DNA from: Saccharomycodes ludwigii
Lineage: Eukaryota > Ascomycota > Saccharomycetes > Saccharomycodales > Saccharomycodaceae
Assembly (NCBI RefSeq): GCF_020623625.1
Contig: NC_060200.1
Location: 2,996,001 to 3,060,000, forward strand
Direction: 5' to 3'
Length of the DNA: 64,000 nt
The notes under the pieces were generated by a model. That model was not told the DNA's origin. It searched no databases and saw nothing but the letters and a program-made list of their open reading frames with translations. Both the position numbers and the translations under genes were made by a program. Shown here piece after piece: positions 9,525-20,533 of the stretch (positions are counted from its first letter, which is position 1; the number at the start of each line of letters is the position of its first letter).

Positions 9525-11399
9525 ATGGATTCTAAAAGTAATGTATTTCAAACTATTACACCTAATGGTATAGTATTAAACACTGATGACCGTACTGTAA
9601 CCTTGGAGGAAACTATAGTTAAGGGTCCCTCCATTTCTATTCAACAACATTTAACCAATTTGGACATCTATAAAAACTCACAATTGCCCATAAGTAATAA
9701 CAGTGCCAGTGGAAGTCCTGATTTCACGAACAGCAATCGTCATTATGGTGTTGATGAAATGGTTAGGATGAAAATGGCTCTTAAGTCAAATATTAAAGAA
9801 GAAGTTATGTGGAGCTTAAGAAAATTTTTAACTTACAGTACGAAAGCTCCTTACTTGATGTCTCTCAAATCAACCACAAATCTGGATTTATTAAATGATT
9901 TTTTAGAAATTCTTGAGGAATTTGATAAGGATTTTCTATCATCATCACCCAGTAAAAAAAAATTAAGGAGCTTACTAAGTTCAGATGACCTTTTCAAATT
10001 GCAATGTACTCTAACTAGCCTACTAATTATTAGGAATTTAGCACAAGATTTGGATAATACCCAAATTTTCGCCGCTAATTCCATTTTAAAAAAATTTCTG
10101 TTAAGTTTAATGTCCTTCAATAATAATCCCAATAATATAATTTATCCAGATAATGTCAAGTATTTAACTGAGTTCCAATTTTATGTTTTAGAAATTATGG
10201 AAAGTATTGCATCTTTTATTGCGCCAGCAAAGAAAGATGATCCATATTTTGAAAACCTACTGCACATTTTAACTCAATCTAAAGACAACCATTTGATAAT
10301 TTCAATTTTAAGATCAATGTCAAGATTACTTGTAAGGTCTAGGATAGGTGAGGAAAGTTCAGCCGATAATATTAGTGATGCCGTGTTAACGCAAATCGTC
10401 TCATATTTGTTATTGGCAAAGTCTAACTGTAATATAGCGGATTCTAATAATGATTATAAATCTTCAGCCAGCGGAAGCAAAAAGTATAAACCAATCAATA
10501 CTACCAATGACATTAATGATAAATTAATTTTGGCATCATTGGATTTTCTATACCAGTATATTTTACCCGGGAATGAGAGATTAGCTATATTATTGGAGAA
10601 CCCTACTAGATATAGCATATTGTTTACGACATTGCCTAAACTATTATCATACAACGTGCTTAACTATGGTGAATTCAAAACTATTTTAAACCATACGGAG
10701 GTAAAGCTTATTAAAAGAGTTGAATTACCACCACCTGAAAGTCCACCGGCTTTGCCTAAAGCATTATACAATCAGATTTTACAGATCGATGAGCCTAAAA
10801 GATCCACCTGTTGGCTAAGGTGTTGTTTTGAGCCGGATTTAGAGAGCGAGTTTACTCAAATTAAGCTATGGAGAGCTTATGAGTCTTCTTTTGGTGCTAA
10901 AGTTAAAGCTCAAGGTAGAAGAATGATTCCTGCTGTGGATTTTATTAAAAATGTTTCCAATTGCTTTTATAAAGCATGTGCTATGGTTATCACTGATGAA
11001 AAGACAAACACTAAAAGATTTGTTATTAAGGGTATTAAGCCAAGACGACATGCCGTTGATATAGTTAAAGGTACCCAAGAAGCTATGGCAGTCATTGCAC
11101 CTGTTACTAATTCAAGCAAAAAAAATAATCACAACAATACTAAAAATAACAATGGAAAGGTACTGAAGCCACCAAGACAAACAAAATTGCCAGATATTAC
11201 CTTTCCAGTTGAACTATCATCTGTTTCTAATACAGCCGCCATGCTTCTATGTTTAATATCATCTTTTATATCCCCCTCTAAGAATGATGAGGACATCAAA
11301 AAATTCTGCACAGATATAAAACCTTTTGTTATATTAAAAATATCAACTATACCACCTTTAGGTAAGCACTTGTTTGAATATCTGGAAAATACTAAATAA
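9525..11399 (+). CDS. RSC9: RSC chromatin-remodelling complex subunit Rsc9
   Basis: The product is 624 aa against about 581 in S. cerevisiae. Rsc9 is a subunit of the essential RSC (SWI/SNF-class) nucleosome remodeller and corresponds to ARID2/BAF200 in animals. The N-terminal two thirds is helical and armadillo-like (from EEVMWSLRKFLTYSTKAPYL near residue 92). At about residues 425-505 there is an RFX-type winged-helix region with CWLRCCFEP, IKLWRAYESSFG and PAVDFIKNVSNCF. An Asn/Lys-rich linker (near 530-550) separates a C-terminal helical piece. Synteny with MSC1 and COX14 supports the name. The ATG at 9525 is preceded by an A-rich leader typical of yeast mRNAs. Confidence 0.92.
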   Translation: MDSKSNVFQTITPNGIVLNTDDRTVTLEETIVKGPSISIQQHLTNLDIYKNSQLPISNNSASGSPDFTNSNRHYGVDEMVRMKMALKSNIKEEVMWSLRKFLTYSTKAPYLMSLKSTTNLDLLNDFLEILEEFDKDFLSSSPSKKKLRSLLSSDDLFKLQCTLTSLLIIRNLAQDLDNTQIFAANSILKKFLLSLMSFNNNPNNIIYPDNVKYLTEFQFYVLEIMESIASFIAPAKKDDPYFENLLHILTQSKDNHLIISILRSMSRLLVRSRIGEESSADNISDAVLTQIVSYLLLAKSNCNIADSNNDYKSSASGSKKYKPINTTNDINDKLILASLDFLYQYILPGNERLAILLENPTRYSILFTTLPKLLSYNVLNYGEFKTILNHTEVKLIKRVELPPPESPPALPKALYNQILQIDEPKRSTCWLRCCFEPDLESEFTQIKLWRAYESSFGAKVKAQGRRMIPAVDFIKNVSNCFYKACAMVITDEKTNTKRFVIKGIKPRRHAVDIVKGTQEAMAVIAPVTNSSKKNNHNNTKNNNGKVLKPPRQTKLPDITFPVELSSVSNTAAMLLCLISSFISPSKNDEDIKKFCTDIKPFVILKISTIPPLGKHLFEYLENTK

Positions 11400-11647
11400 T
11401 CCTTCCTCTTTATATATATATATATATATATATATAACAGTGAAATAAACTTACGACTAAAGGGTTACGCTTTTGGGATTTTTTAACAACATCCAGGGGA
11501 GAAAGAATATTACATGAATAAATAATAACAATATAGAAAAAGAACTCTAAAATAAATCAAACCCTCATAATGAAATTAAAAATCTGTAACTGAATAAATA
11601 AATAAATAAATAAATATATAGTCATTAAATATTAAATAATAAAAAAA

Positions 11648-14600
11648 TCATGCACGTCCATAAAGTTTACTAACAACTTTCATAAACTGGTCAATCTTGG
11701 TAATGTTACCACTAGCATCAGATTTGATAAAATAGTCTCTTATTTGAGATAGCAACTTAGATAACTGTGCTGGTTTGAAACGGAAAACAAAATCGCTCAT
11801 AATATACAATTCCGTAGATAAAGAATTAATGTAAATGCTTTCAACAACATTATTGAAAAGATATGGTATGTTCTTAGGCGAAACTAAAGACCATATATGT
11901 AAAATCTTAGATAACTCGGTAAAACTCATCTCAAAACTACCTAAAAATCTTTTAAACCTAAAATAATTTTTCAATCTATCAGAAATATTTTTCAAAGCTT
12001 TACTAGATTGGTCAAACTGTAAAGAACTTTCAAAATTATTCAACATTTGATCCAAAATTTCCTTTTTCAAAGCCAATGGCTGCATAGGTAAATCGCTAAA
12101 ATATTCTTGGTAAACTAAAATCATATCATGGTAACTACCCATAGAACACAAAACATTAGCCAACTGTAAAGTATTCTCAATAACATCAATTTGCTCAAAG
12201 TCTTCATTGACAAGACTCAAATTAAACAAAATATAGGATCTCAAGTCATTGGTCTTATGAGGAGTTATGTTTTTGCCACTTTTAGCCAAGGTTTCTAAAG
12301 CTTCCTCAAATTTCTTATTATTGATCAAGTATTCAGCCCAAATATCGTTAGCTACATTAGCTTGTAAAGCCTTTTTGTATTTACTAAATTCAGAAATAAA
12401 TTTTTCATAGTCCCCGCCCCTAATATATGTTTTCAATAATAGTTCGGTATCCAAAATTGGTAAAATTTTGTTATATTTCAGCATAGTCTTGTAATCACAT
12501 AAATTAAATAACATTTCATAAATGTAATTCACGGTCTCTTTATATTCAGCCTGTAATGTAATACTTTTGAAATGATCGGGGAAATCGATCAACTTGATAA
12601 AAGTATGGATGTTATCATTAAAAGCATGTGCAATTTTCTGCAATTGATAATCCTTCAAGCAAACTAATATTTTTTGTGAAAATAAGGGATGATTCGCAAT
12701 CACCATTAAAGACTTACTTGTTCTACTATTAACTACCAAAGTATTGCACATAGCTCTCAGGGCATCGTTAGAAGGCACTAGCTCGATAGCCTTGGTTATT
12801 ATTTCGCTATCAATAATATTCTTGGTAATCAAAGCATTATATGTATCAAAATCAAAACAGTAACCTTCCTTCGATAATCTTTGGAATTCCTTAATACCAG
12901 TGTTGAAAGTGGTTCTTATCATCCCACCCAAACTTATTGGATATGATTTATCCCAGTCACCTAAATGCAAAAAATATTCTTCATCAATTTCTGGAATGTC
13001 CAACACTCTTGTGCTCAGTTGTACTACCTTGTCAGACAATTTTGTTGGGTCCAAATGCATTCTCTTGTAATTGATAATTAATTTTTTAAATCTCTCAGTA
13101 ATCTTTTCCTTAAAATCTAGTAACACTTCATTGGAACATTGTGTGAAATAATGATCCAAGTTGTTAAATTCAGAAACAATTAAAGCATGTATTTCCAAAC
13201 TGTAAACATAAGTTTCAACTGTTTGAGGTGAACACCACATGGCTTGGAAAACGGCAATAACTCCAGCATAATTATAGTTTAATGTTGTATCAAATTCTTT
13301 GCAATATCCCATAAAAAATGGCATATGACCAACTTTATTCAAAATCACCTGAGAATGATACTTGTCAACTAAGCTATTCAAAAACTCAAACTTTTCCAAA
13401 CCAGTATTCATTGAAGAGCCGTGCGACTCTACTAAACGCAAAAGATATGAGTCAGGGCTTTCTAATTTATTCTTCAAATAATCAAAAATATGCGGATACA
13501 AAACAATTTCAAATTTAAAAGATTTAATAATAGATTCTTCTAATAATTTCAAAACCATTCGCGTGTCATTTAATTGTAAAGAATAATCCATAAATGAACT
13601 TAAAATAGACTCAACACCAAACGGATAAACCAATAAGTCAGTCTTGTTAGAAACATCCTCTTTTCTAAAGGATCTTTCCATAGAAAATAGATAATCGTAA
13701 ATTTTAACAGCCAAAGGCCAGTTACCCAAACAGTTACCCAACATCGATAAATAAAATTCATAGGAAAATTCTGGAATCCACGATAATTTCTTAAAGTTAA
13801 ACCATAAATTGTAAGCTTTTTCCGGATTTATTTTACTAAATGATATAAGGAAATTGGACAAAACAACTTCTATATTCTCACTGGACCCGTTTTCTTGTCT
13901 AATTTCAAGTATTAGTCCATCTAATAGTTTCAAAGCTATTCTTAATTGGCCACACTCTACCAAACCAGCCAAAGCAACGGCATATACCTTGTATTGGTTG
14001 TGTCTTAAATCATTGTCTACCGAGGAAGACAATAAGATAGACCTGAACTCTTCATAAAGTAATTTTATAGTCTTGTAATCATTACACAATTTAGCATAAT
14101 GAAATAATGGTATGTAAAAGTCCGAGTTCTTAGTGGTTATGTAAGGGGTAATGTGCTTAAAAATATAATCTATGGAGACAAATCCAGGGTATAAAGAAAC
14201 AGCCAATAGGAAATTCTCCAAGAGTTCTTGGGATGGATTGTTTAATTTTTGAGCTTGGACTGTTTGAAATAATTCGGTTGCAATTTTAAAAAAATCAGTA
14301 CCGTTGGCATTTGCTGTTTTAAATGCAATAATAGAGCCATCAAATAACGTTTTAATAACCTGGTCATAGATATCCGGAGTGGGTTTTATTTTATTATTGA
14401 TTATATCCTGGTAACAATTTAACAAGTTAAACATTTTATCATCCAAGGATTTCGAATCCAGATCACGAATGCATAACGATTTTATAATTTTCGAATAAAC
14501 TTCCACCGATGGGACAATATCATTTCTTTTCAACGCATTGTATAGAGAATAAATTTTGTTGTAATCCTTCTTGTTCATTAAACAATCGTCTATTTCCTTG

Positions 14601-15310
14601 ACCGTTTGCTTTAGAAATTGAGCTTTATTTAAAGTGACTTCAGTATCAGCTTCCCAAGCGGGTTGTGGTTCCTTAATTAGTATTTTTTTATTCAAATTTT
14701 CTATAGCCGCATCTAAAGTAGCAGCGGTTGAATAGTAATTTTTGGAAAGTTTTTCCTGAAATATCAATTTTTGGTTCTTATTACTTGTATATAAATCTTT
14801 AGAGTGCAATGTTGATGCAACATTAAAAGAAGCTCTCCTTTCTCTAGTCACCTTAAAAGGAGCAATTTCAGTAGCACCAGGAGTGGGAGATGAAGAAGAA
14901 AAAAAGCATCGTGCACTGTTAGCGTTATTAATGACTTTGGGTTCACTAGGCAAATCATTTTCTTTGGTGGCATGCGTTTTACTAGCTTCTTCTGATACAA
15001 TATTTTCTTCAGTATTGCCTTGTTCAGTAGTATTTTCATCTGACACTTTATTGTTATCGTCTTCGTTATTATTATGATTAGTAGCTAGGATATGTTCAAT
15101 GTTATTATAATTTACATTTGCAGCCAGAACATTGGCATTAGTTGAGTTAGAAGTCCCATGGATTAGAGGTGGTGCGTGTGCCTCAGAATTTAGTAGAGTT
15201 CTATTTTTTTTTATATAATGATAGGTACTATCAAAAAAGGTAGTGGTAGCTTGCTTGTGGGTAGCAGAATGATATCCCTTGGAATATAACTTAAAATTTC
15301 TAAAATGCAT
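11648..15310 (-). CDS. RPM2: Mitochondrial RNase P protein subunit Rpm2 (PPR protein)
   Basis: The product is 1220 aa against 1202 for S. cerevisiae Rpm2. The N-terminus MHFRNFKLYSKGYHSATHKQ and the later NVNYNNIEHIL segment match the yeast Rpm2 start closely and include a likely mitochondrial presequence. A Ser/Glu/Asn-rich variable linker (about residues 70-180) precedes a long helical repeat domain with degenerate PPR motifs. Rpm2 processes mitochondrial tRNA 5' ends together with the mtDNA-encoded RPM1 RNA. It also has roles in mitochondrial translation, and in nuclear transcription and cytoplasmic RNA granules. The gene is one uninterrupted frame. It converges with RSC9. In S. cerevisiae RPM2 is next to PRE8, so this position reflects rearrangement. 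Confidence 0.93.
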   Translation of the reverse strand: MHFRNFKLYSKGYHSATHKQATTTFFDSTYHYIKKNRTLLNSEAHAPPLIHGTSNSTNANVLAANVNYNNIEHILATNHNNNEDDNNKVSDENTTEQGNTEENIVSEEASKTHATKENDLPSEPKVINNANSARCFFSSSSPTPGATEIAPFKVTRERRASFNVASTLHSKDLYTSNKNQKLIFQEKLSKNYYSTAATLDAAIENLNKKILIKEPQPAWEADTEVTLNKAQFLKQTVKEIDDCLMNKKDYNKIYSLYNALKRNDIVPSVEVYSKIIKSLCIRDLDSKSLDDKMFNLLNCYQDIINNKIKPTPDIYDQVIKTLFDGSIIAFKTANANGTDFFKIATELFQTVQAQKLNNPSQELLENFLLAVSLYPGFVSIDYIFKHITPYITTKNSDFYIPLFHYAKLCNDYKTIKLLYEEFRSILLSSSVDNDLRHNQYKVYAVALAGLVECGQLRIALKLLDGLILEIRQENGSSENIEVVLSNFLISFSKINPEKAYNLWFNFKKLSWIPEFSYEFYLSMLGNCLGNWPLAVKIYDYLFSMERSFRKEDVSNKTDLLVYPFGVESILSSFMDYSLQLNDTRMVLKLLEESIIKSFKFEIVLYPHIFDYLKNKLESPDSYLLRLVESHGSSMNTGLEKFEFLNSLVDKYHSQVILNKVGHMPFFMGYCKEFDTTLNYNYAGVIAVFQAMWCSPQTVETYVYSLEIHALIVSEFNNLDHYFTQCSNEVLLDFKEKITERFKKLIINYKRMHLDPTKLSDKVVQLSTRVLDIPEIDEEYFLHLGDWDKSYPISLGGMIRTTFNTGIKEFQRLSKEGYCFDFDTYNALITKNIIDSEIITKAIELVPSNDALRAMCNTLVVNSRTSKSLMVIANHPLFSQKILVCLKDYQLQKIAHAFNDNIHTFIKLIDFPDHFKSITLQAEYKETVNYIYEMLFNLCDYKTMLKYNKILPILDTELLLKTYIRGGDYEKFISEFSKYKKALQANVANDIWAEYLINNKKFEEALETLAKSGKNITPHKTNDLRSYILFNLSLVNEDFEQIDVIENTLQLANVLCSMGSYHDMILVYQEYFSDLPMQPLALKKEILDQMLNNFESSLQFDQSSKALKNISDRLKNYFRFKRFLGSFEMSFTELSKILHIWSLVSPKNIPYLFNNVVESIYINSLSTELYIMSDFVFRFKPAQLSKLLSQIRDYFIKSDASGNITKIDQFMKVVSKLYGRA

Positions 15311-16337
15311 GGATTATTAAAGTCTACTTTCTTCTTAAGTCAAATAAATAATGATATTTCTATATCCGTATTAGTATAGGTCAGTACAATATAGTAGTAC
15401 GCTTATAATTATATTATCGTATTGCTTTCCTTTTTTTTTTCTTTTTTTCTTTTTTTCTTTTTTTCTATCTATTTGTATTTAAAAAAGCGGATACTACCTA
15501 TTGTACATAAAAACTAATAGTGTTTTTTCCTCTTTATATATATATATATATATATATATGTCTCTTCTTCACTTTAACAAAGCTAAGTTTTTTTTTTTTC
15601 GTTGATTAAAATAATCCTGATCATAAAACATTCATGTTGTATTACAGAAAAAAAAAAACAGAAATATATCAAAAGAGATGAAATTAGAACAAGGAAAGAA
15701 GAGCTAACAAGGATCAAAAAGAACAGGGGGAAACGGAAATTAAAAAAAAAAAAAAAAAAAAAAAGCAAACTTTTGAAATTTTATTTTTTTTTTTTTTTTC
15801 TTTTTTTCTTCAAGCGAGTTGTCAATACTTGGTATATAAAAACCATACAAATGACAGTATATTACTACAATTCCCCCACGGCAATTTCATACTAATGTAA
15901 ATATCTCAGTTTATTATTATTAACTAAAAATGCAACATAATTGGTAGAAAATTTCGGACTAAAAAAAGGAAAATCCTCCCCAGAAAATAACGCAGACTAG
16001 AAGAAAAACATCTGGTTCGTATTAAATGATTACTCTTAGTATCATAGATACAACCGGAGTTATTTTTATTAAATACTATATGGTGCGGAAATAAATAGCC
16101 AAATATCATTGGCTAGACGCACAACCGACTGTAATAATATATATAATTAATAAACATTTATCTTTTGTTTTAATTGATCGAGCTTGTTTCGGTGCATAAC
16201 GTTTCTGAAAAGATGATATTATAAATTTTTTTTTTTTTTTATTTTTATTTTTTCTTTGTATTGAAAAAAAAAAAACCTAACCTCGAAAAAAGTTTATTTA
16301 TCATATATAGACTAAAATATGCTTAAAGATTATATAG

Positions 16338-16370
<33 letters not shown>

Positions 16371-16434
16371 CATATATATATATATATATATTGGTAATGA
16401 TTTCTAGAACTGTACCCCATAATCGCTAGTTCAA
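15311..16434. other. Intergenic: RPM2 promoter and ERG13 3' flank
   Basis: There are 1,124 bases. Long homopolymers and a TA-repeat (about 15535-15559) dominate the RPM2 side. A runs near 15741-15763 and 16340-16366 and an AT repeat at 16366-16391 lie on the ERG13 side. No coding or RNA gene can be supported. Confidence 0.5.
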
Positions 16435-18375
16435 TTATTTTTTAATAGCATAGGATCTTTTGAACTTATCATCAATTTCGGTTAAGTAATAAACACCTTG
16501 TTTGATGTTCTCAATAGACCCAGTTGGTTTGAAATTCTTTTTCAAATGAGCAGCTTCTCTTAAGGATAAAGCAGCCTCGTATTCTTCTGGACTACAAACC
16601 TTTCTGTCTTTCAATTTATTATCAACATCTAATACATCAATGATCTTTTGGATGTTACCAACAACTTTACAAGAATATAAACTAGCAGCCAAACCAGAAC
16701 CGTATGAGAATAAACCAATACGTTTGTTTTGTAACTTATCGTTACCGACATAGGAAAGTAATGAAGTCAATGACGAAAATACCGATGCAGTATACATATT
16801 ACCTGTATTGGTTGGAACAATTAACGATGGTGCTACTCTTTCTTTGTGTAAGTTTTTGGCAACATTTACAAAAGTCTTTTCCAAGACTTTATCAGTCAGC
16901 GACTTATCATAATCTTCTGTGGCAAAACTGGCGTCAACATCTGGATACAATGATTGCTTGGCTCTGAAATCGTTGTACAACAATCTACCGTAGGACTTAA
17001 CAACTAATTTACAAGTTGGAACATGAAAACAATTGTAGTCAAAGTATTTTGGTGTGTTTAAAGCTTCTGCACCAGCAGCAGATCCTTCTTCAACCAACCC
17101 TTTAGCAATAGCTTTTCTAGAATAGGCTTTGTAAGACTGATCTAAAGCTTTAACATAACAAGTTAAAGAGAAATGGCCATCGACATATGGGTATTCAGAG
17201 GTGAAATCAGGCTTGTAGAAGTCATAAGCATGTTCCATATAGGAACCTCTAACACTGTCAAAAACAATTGGAGCATCCGGACCAATCCACAAAGCAACGG
17301 TACCAGCACCACCAGTTGGTCTGGCGGCACCTTTATCATAAATAGCGATATCACCACAAACAACAATAGCATCACGACCATCCCAAGCGGAAGATTCAAT
17401 CCAGTTTAAAGAATTGAATAAAGCGCTTGTACCACCATAACAAGCGTTAATGGTATCAATACCTTCAGTATCGTGGTTATCTGGGAACAATTGAGTCAAA
17501 ACAGATTTAATGGATTTAGATTTATCAATCAAAGTTTCTGTACCAACCTCAATTCTACCAATTTTATTGGGATCGATGTTGTAATTTTTTAATAATTTAG
17601 AACAAGCAGTCAAGGCCATGGAATAAATATCTTCTCTATCATTAACAAATGCCATATTGGTTTGACCTAAACCAATAGTGTACTTACCACTGGAAACCCC
17701 ATCGTATTTTTCTAATTCAGCTTGATTGACGCACTGTATAAATATATGTATTTTTTTTTTTTATCTCCCATTTTTAGTAAATTGTTAGTATATGATATAA
17801 TATATATTGTTTTGTTGTCACATCAGCCGTAGCTTTATATCAGATATATTTGCAATCACTTTTATTCTTAATGTTTACAGCGAAGTGACAAACCGAAAAG
17901 AAAAGAAATAGAAAAGCACTATTTGGCTCATATAATATTCTTTTTGACTATAGATTTTATTGATTATAGCCGCTTAACTTTATAGTATAAATATCTGTTT
18001 TTTTTTTTTTTTTTTCTGAGCCTTTGTAAGAAGCAGAGGAAAAAAAAAAAAGCTTTTCTCATTTTTCTAATCATAATAATTTAAAAAGCCGCCCCCCGCC
18101 CCCTTATAAATACTTTCTTGTTTTGGTTGTTGAATTAAAGTAATTAATTAACTAAAAAGGTCAAAATCAAAAGATCAAAAGTAATATTCATGAAAAAGTG
18201 AGTGAGATAAAGACATATAAATATAAAGACGTGCAAATGTGCAATAAATTGTAAAGAATTATAAAATTAAACATACCTGTGATGGAATATATATTTCAAT
18301 ACCCTTAATACCAATGTTTTGAGGACGTGGTGGTTGATCGATAACTTTTTGTTTCTTGGTTGCTGATTCGGTCAT
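16435..18375 (-). CDS. ERG13: Hydroxymethylglutaryl-CoA synthase, two exons
   Basis: The coding sequence joins exon 1 (18375-18277, 33 codons) to exon 2 (17733-16435), giving 465 aa against 491 in S. cerevisiae. The enzyme condenses acetyl-CoA with acetoacetyl-CoA to HMG-CoA, the second step of the mevalonate/ergosterol pathway. Exon 1 encodes [20 protein letters not shown] and then [13 protein letters not shown]. Exon 2 continues [12 protein letters not shown], matching the yeast sequence across the junction without gap. The catalytic Cys lies in NACYGG (C131). Other conserved blocks are [36 protein letters not shown] and [16 protein letters not shown] scan for long frames alone would begin at an internal Met (17655) and miss 59 residues. 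The S. cerevisiae gene has no intron. Confidence 0.95.
17734..18276 (-). other. ERG13 spliceosomal intron (543 nt)
   Basis: On the minus strand the 5' splice site is CAG|GTATGT (18276 downward), the canonical yeast hexamer. The branch site TACTAAC spans 17790-17784. The 3' site is TATACAG|TGC at 17734/17733, about 51 bases from the branch adenosine. The intron is phase 0. The stretch between branch point and AG is A-rich, with no clear polypyrimidine tract. A GC-rich patch (18086-18103) lies inside the intron. Confidence 0.95.
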
Positions 18376-20229
18376 GGATGTTGTATGTTATCTTTTATAA
18401 TACTTGATTTTCTTTTTTTTGTTTTTTTTTTTTTTTGTTGTTTTTTTTCAGTTCTGGGAAGTTACCCTTATAAGGTATGATAAATGGGAAAGAAAGAAAA
18501 AAAAAAAAAATGACGATAGTAAACAGAATTGGTTTCTAGAGAAGAGTATTATTTAAATAAGCTAAAGTTAATTAACCAATTGCAAAAAAAAAAAAAATAA
18601 ATACGTAAAAATAATTTAAAATTGTAAAGAAAAAAAAATATAATAAAATAAAAAGAAAAGAAAAAAAAGGAAAGATGTTAATTTATTTTTTTTTTTTTAC
18701 CTTGTTTATTTTTTTTTTTTTTTTTTTTTGCTTGTATTTTGCATAAATTTGTTCATATGTTGTTGTTATGATCGTTCTTTATAAACTTTGTACAGATTTG
18801 CTAGTCTTTTTCTCAATCCAATCTTAACGCGTCGATTTATCGGTTTATTACAATATTATTTGTGTGCCTGTGTTTGTGCGTCTAAAGAAAAATAAGTTAT
18901 TTCTATTTCTATTTTTATTTATTTATAAACGAAAAATCAATTGCTATACGATATAATACGACAATATATTAAATCATGTAATAAACGACGACATTTCTTA
19001 TGCTATTTTTTTTTTCTCGCCTAAAAACTGCTCCCTATAACAACAATAATAATAGAGAAAGTAATGCAATTGTATCATATAAACCCTAAAATAAAGAATT
19101 CTTAGTACGTACCATCGGCTATATACTGGCATCATATTACTATAATTTACGAGAGAAAACGTTAACCAACGTTGTTGGTTCGTATATTCCAAAATCTTAC
19201 CCCGAACTCCATTCCTCGTCGGTTTTTATACAAATAAGTAACTCTTTTATAATCTTATCCGAAACAAAAAGCATATCCTTGAAAAGATTTTTTTTTTTTT
19301 GTTTTTGTTCCTATGTTTTCAAAAACTAATGTCTTTATACAATATGTTTCAGACTAACAGTTACGACTCACATATGAAGTTTGAATAATAGCAAATCAAT
19401 GACTTCATGCAAAAAGCTATACAGTCATTTTTTCATGTACATTTCCAATTTCTCATATAGTAGAAGCTAGAATGTATTATGAGGTGAAATGATTAATTAA
19501 TGTCTGATAATGACTTTTTTGAGGGTATTATCATTGATCATACACATATTTGAGTGGAATGTTTGGCTAAGATATAATTGTATAGCATCCCACTTTGAAC
19601 GATTCTTCTTTTTATTACTTTGTCTGTCCATGATCTGTTGGAAAATATTGGATGCTCTTGATTTATGAATTATACAGCATTAAAGGATTCTTACACATCC
19701 AATGGTTGATAATTGTAAAAATGATTTTATTTAGACCATTAGACCAAGTTCTACGCAATATAGAGGTTTTTAAATGTCCGCTGCAGCAATGATTTTATAT
19801 TTATTGTTAAAGTATTTGATTTTTTAGCTTACCTAAGTGCTTGCTCCCTTCTTTCTTGATAATAATTCTATTCCTTAAAAAAAAAGGGCAAATGTCTGAA
19901 CGTACCCCTTACCTATTGGGGAAGTGTTATCATTTTACACGATACATTAAGTTTACTAAAAAGTGTATCATGGCCATACTTTTGATACCAAATGTGTACC
20001 TTACTGTGTAAACGCCATTGACACATTTGTTAATTTTACTATTTGCATTTAACATTATAATCATTTAACATTTTTTTTTTTTTATATTTTATACATTTTA
20101 TCTAGAAAATCAAAGATGGAAAAAAAAAAAAATTAAATATATATATATTCGTACCCTTTAAAACCTACAAAAAAAAATCATTTATAATAATAGGGTCCAA
20201 AACCCATATGCAGTCGTTTAATTCGCAGA
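18376..20229. other. Intergenic: ERG13 promoter region and unassigned sequence
   Basis: There are 1,854 bases with no convincing gene. TCGTATA, the core of the sterol response element bound by Upc2/Ecm22 in yeast, occurs on the ERG13 strand at 18951-18945 and on the plus strand at 19180-19186. From about 19300 to 19900 the sequence is less homopolymeric than its surroundings, but no frame or RNA could be identified. Confidence 0.4.
18945..18951 (-). promoter_or_regulatory. Possible sterol response element upstream of ERG13
   Basis: TCGTATA on the ERG13 strand, about 570 bases upstream of the ATG, equals the 7-bp core recognised by Upc2/Ecm22 in S. cerevisiae. Several such 7-mers are expected by chance in AT-rich DNA, so this is only a candidate. 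Confidence 0.3.
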
Positions 20230-20430
20230 TTATAGAAGTGGTAGGGAAGTTCTTCTTCTTCCAGAAGCATTGTTAACTATACCATCAAAGTTCTTAGCAC
20301 GTGGGAATATATTTGCACCTAGACCAGCATCGCTACTTTTTCTTGATGAGTTAGGTGTCGAAACAGGTGACAAATTTGGGATAACAAATGGTTGTTGATC
20401 AATCTCTGAAGTTAATTTTAAAAAGGCCAT
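20230..20430 (-). CDS. Small unrecognised polar protein, 66 aa
   Basis: A complete 66-aa frame starts at the ATG at 20430. The sequence begins MAFLKLTSEIDQQPFVIPNL, contains SPVSTPNSSRKSS and NIFPRAKNFDG, and ends GRRRTSLPLL. It is not homopolymer-driven, unlike most short frames nearby. Its composition (Ser/Pro/Asn with basic residues) is that of a natural disordered protein. Two segments, RKSS and RRRTS, resemble basophilic (PKA/AGC-type) phosphorylation sites, and SPVSTP contains possible proline-directed sites. There is no membrane segment or signal peptide. I do not recognise a family. It stands alone in a large gene-poor gap, with about 3.8 kb of upstream DNA shared with ERO1. Confidence 0.6.
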   Translation of the reverse strand: MAFLKLTSEIDQQPFVIPNLSPVSTPNSSRKSSDAGLGANIFPRAKNFDGIVNNASGRRRTSLPLL

Positions 20431-20490
20431 TTTATCTTGTTTTTATTTTATTTTGTTGTGATTCGGTTTGTATTGCTTTGTAAGCGAGTT

Positions 20491-20533
20491 GCTTTGCTTT
20501 GCTTTGCTTTATTTTGTTTTGTTTTGTTTTGTT
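20491..20533. repeat. (GCTTT)n/(GTTTT)n pentanucleotide tract
   Basis: Four GCTTT-type units run into four TTTTG-type units about 60 bases upstream of the 66-aa frame. It is a compound microsatellite in that gene's presumed promoter or leader. Confidence 0.75.

Noticed and set aside
20080-20090. TTTTATATTTT as a replication-origin consensus (ACS)
   Set aside because: It matches WTTTAYRTTTW, but such matches are expected often in DNA this AT-rich. No B-element context could be judged.
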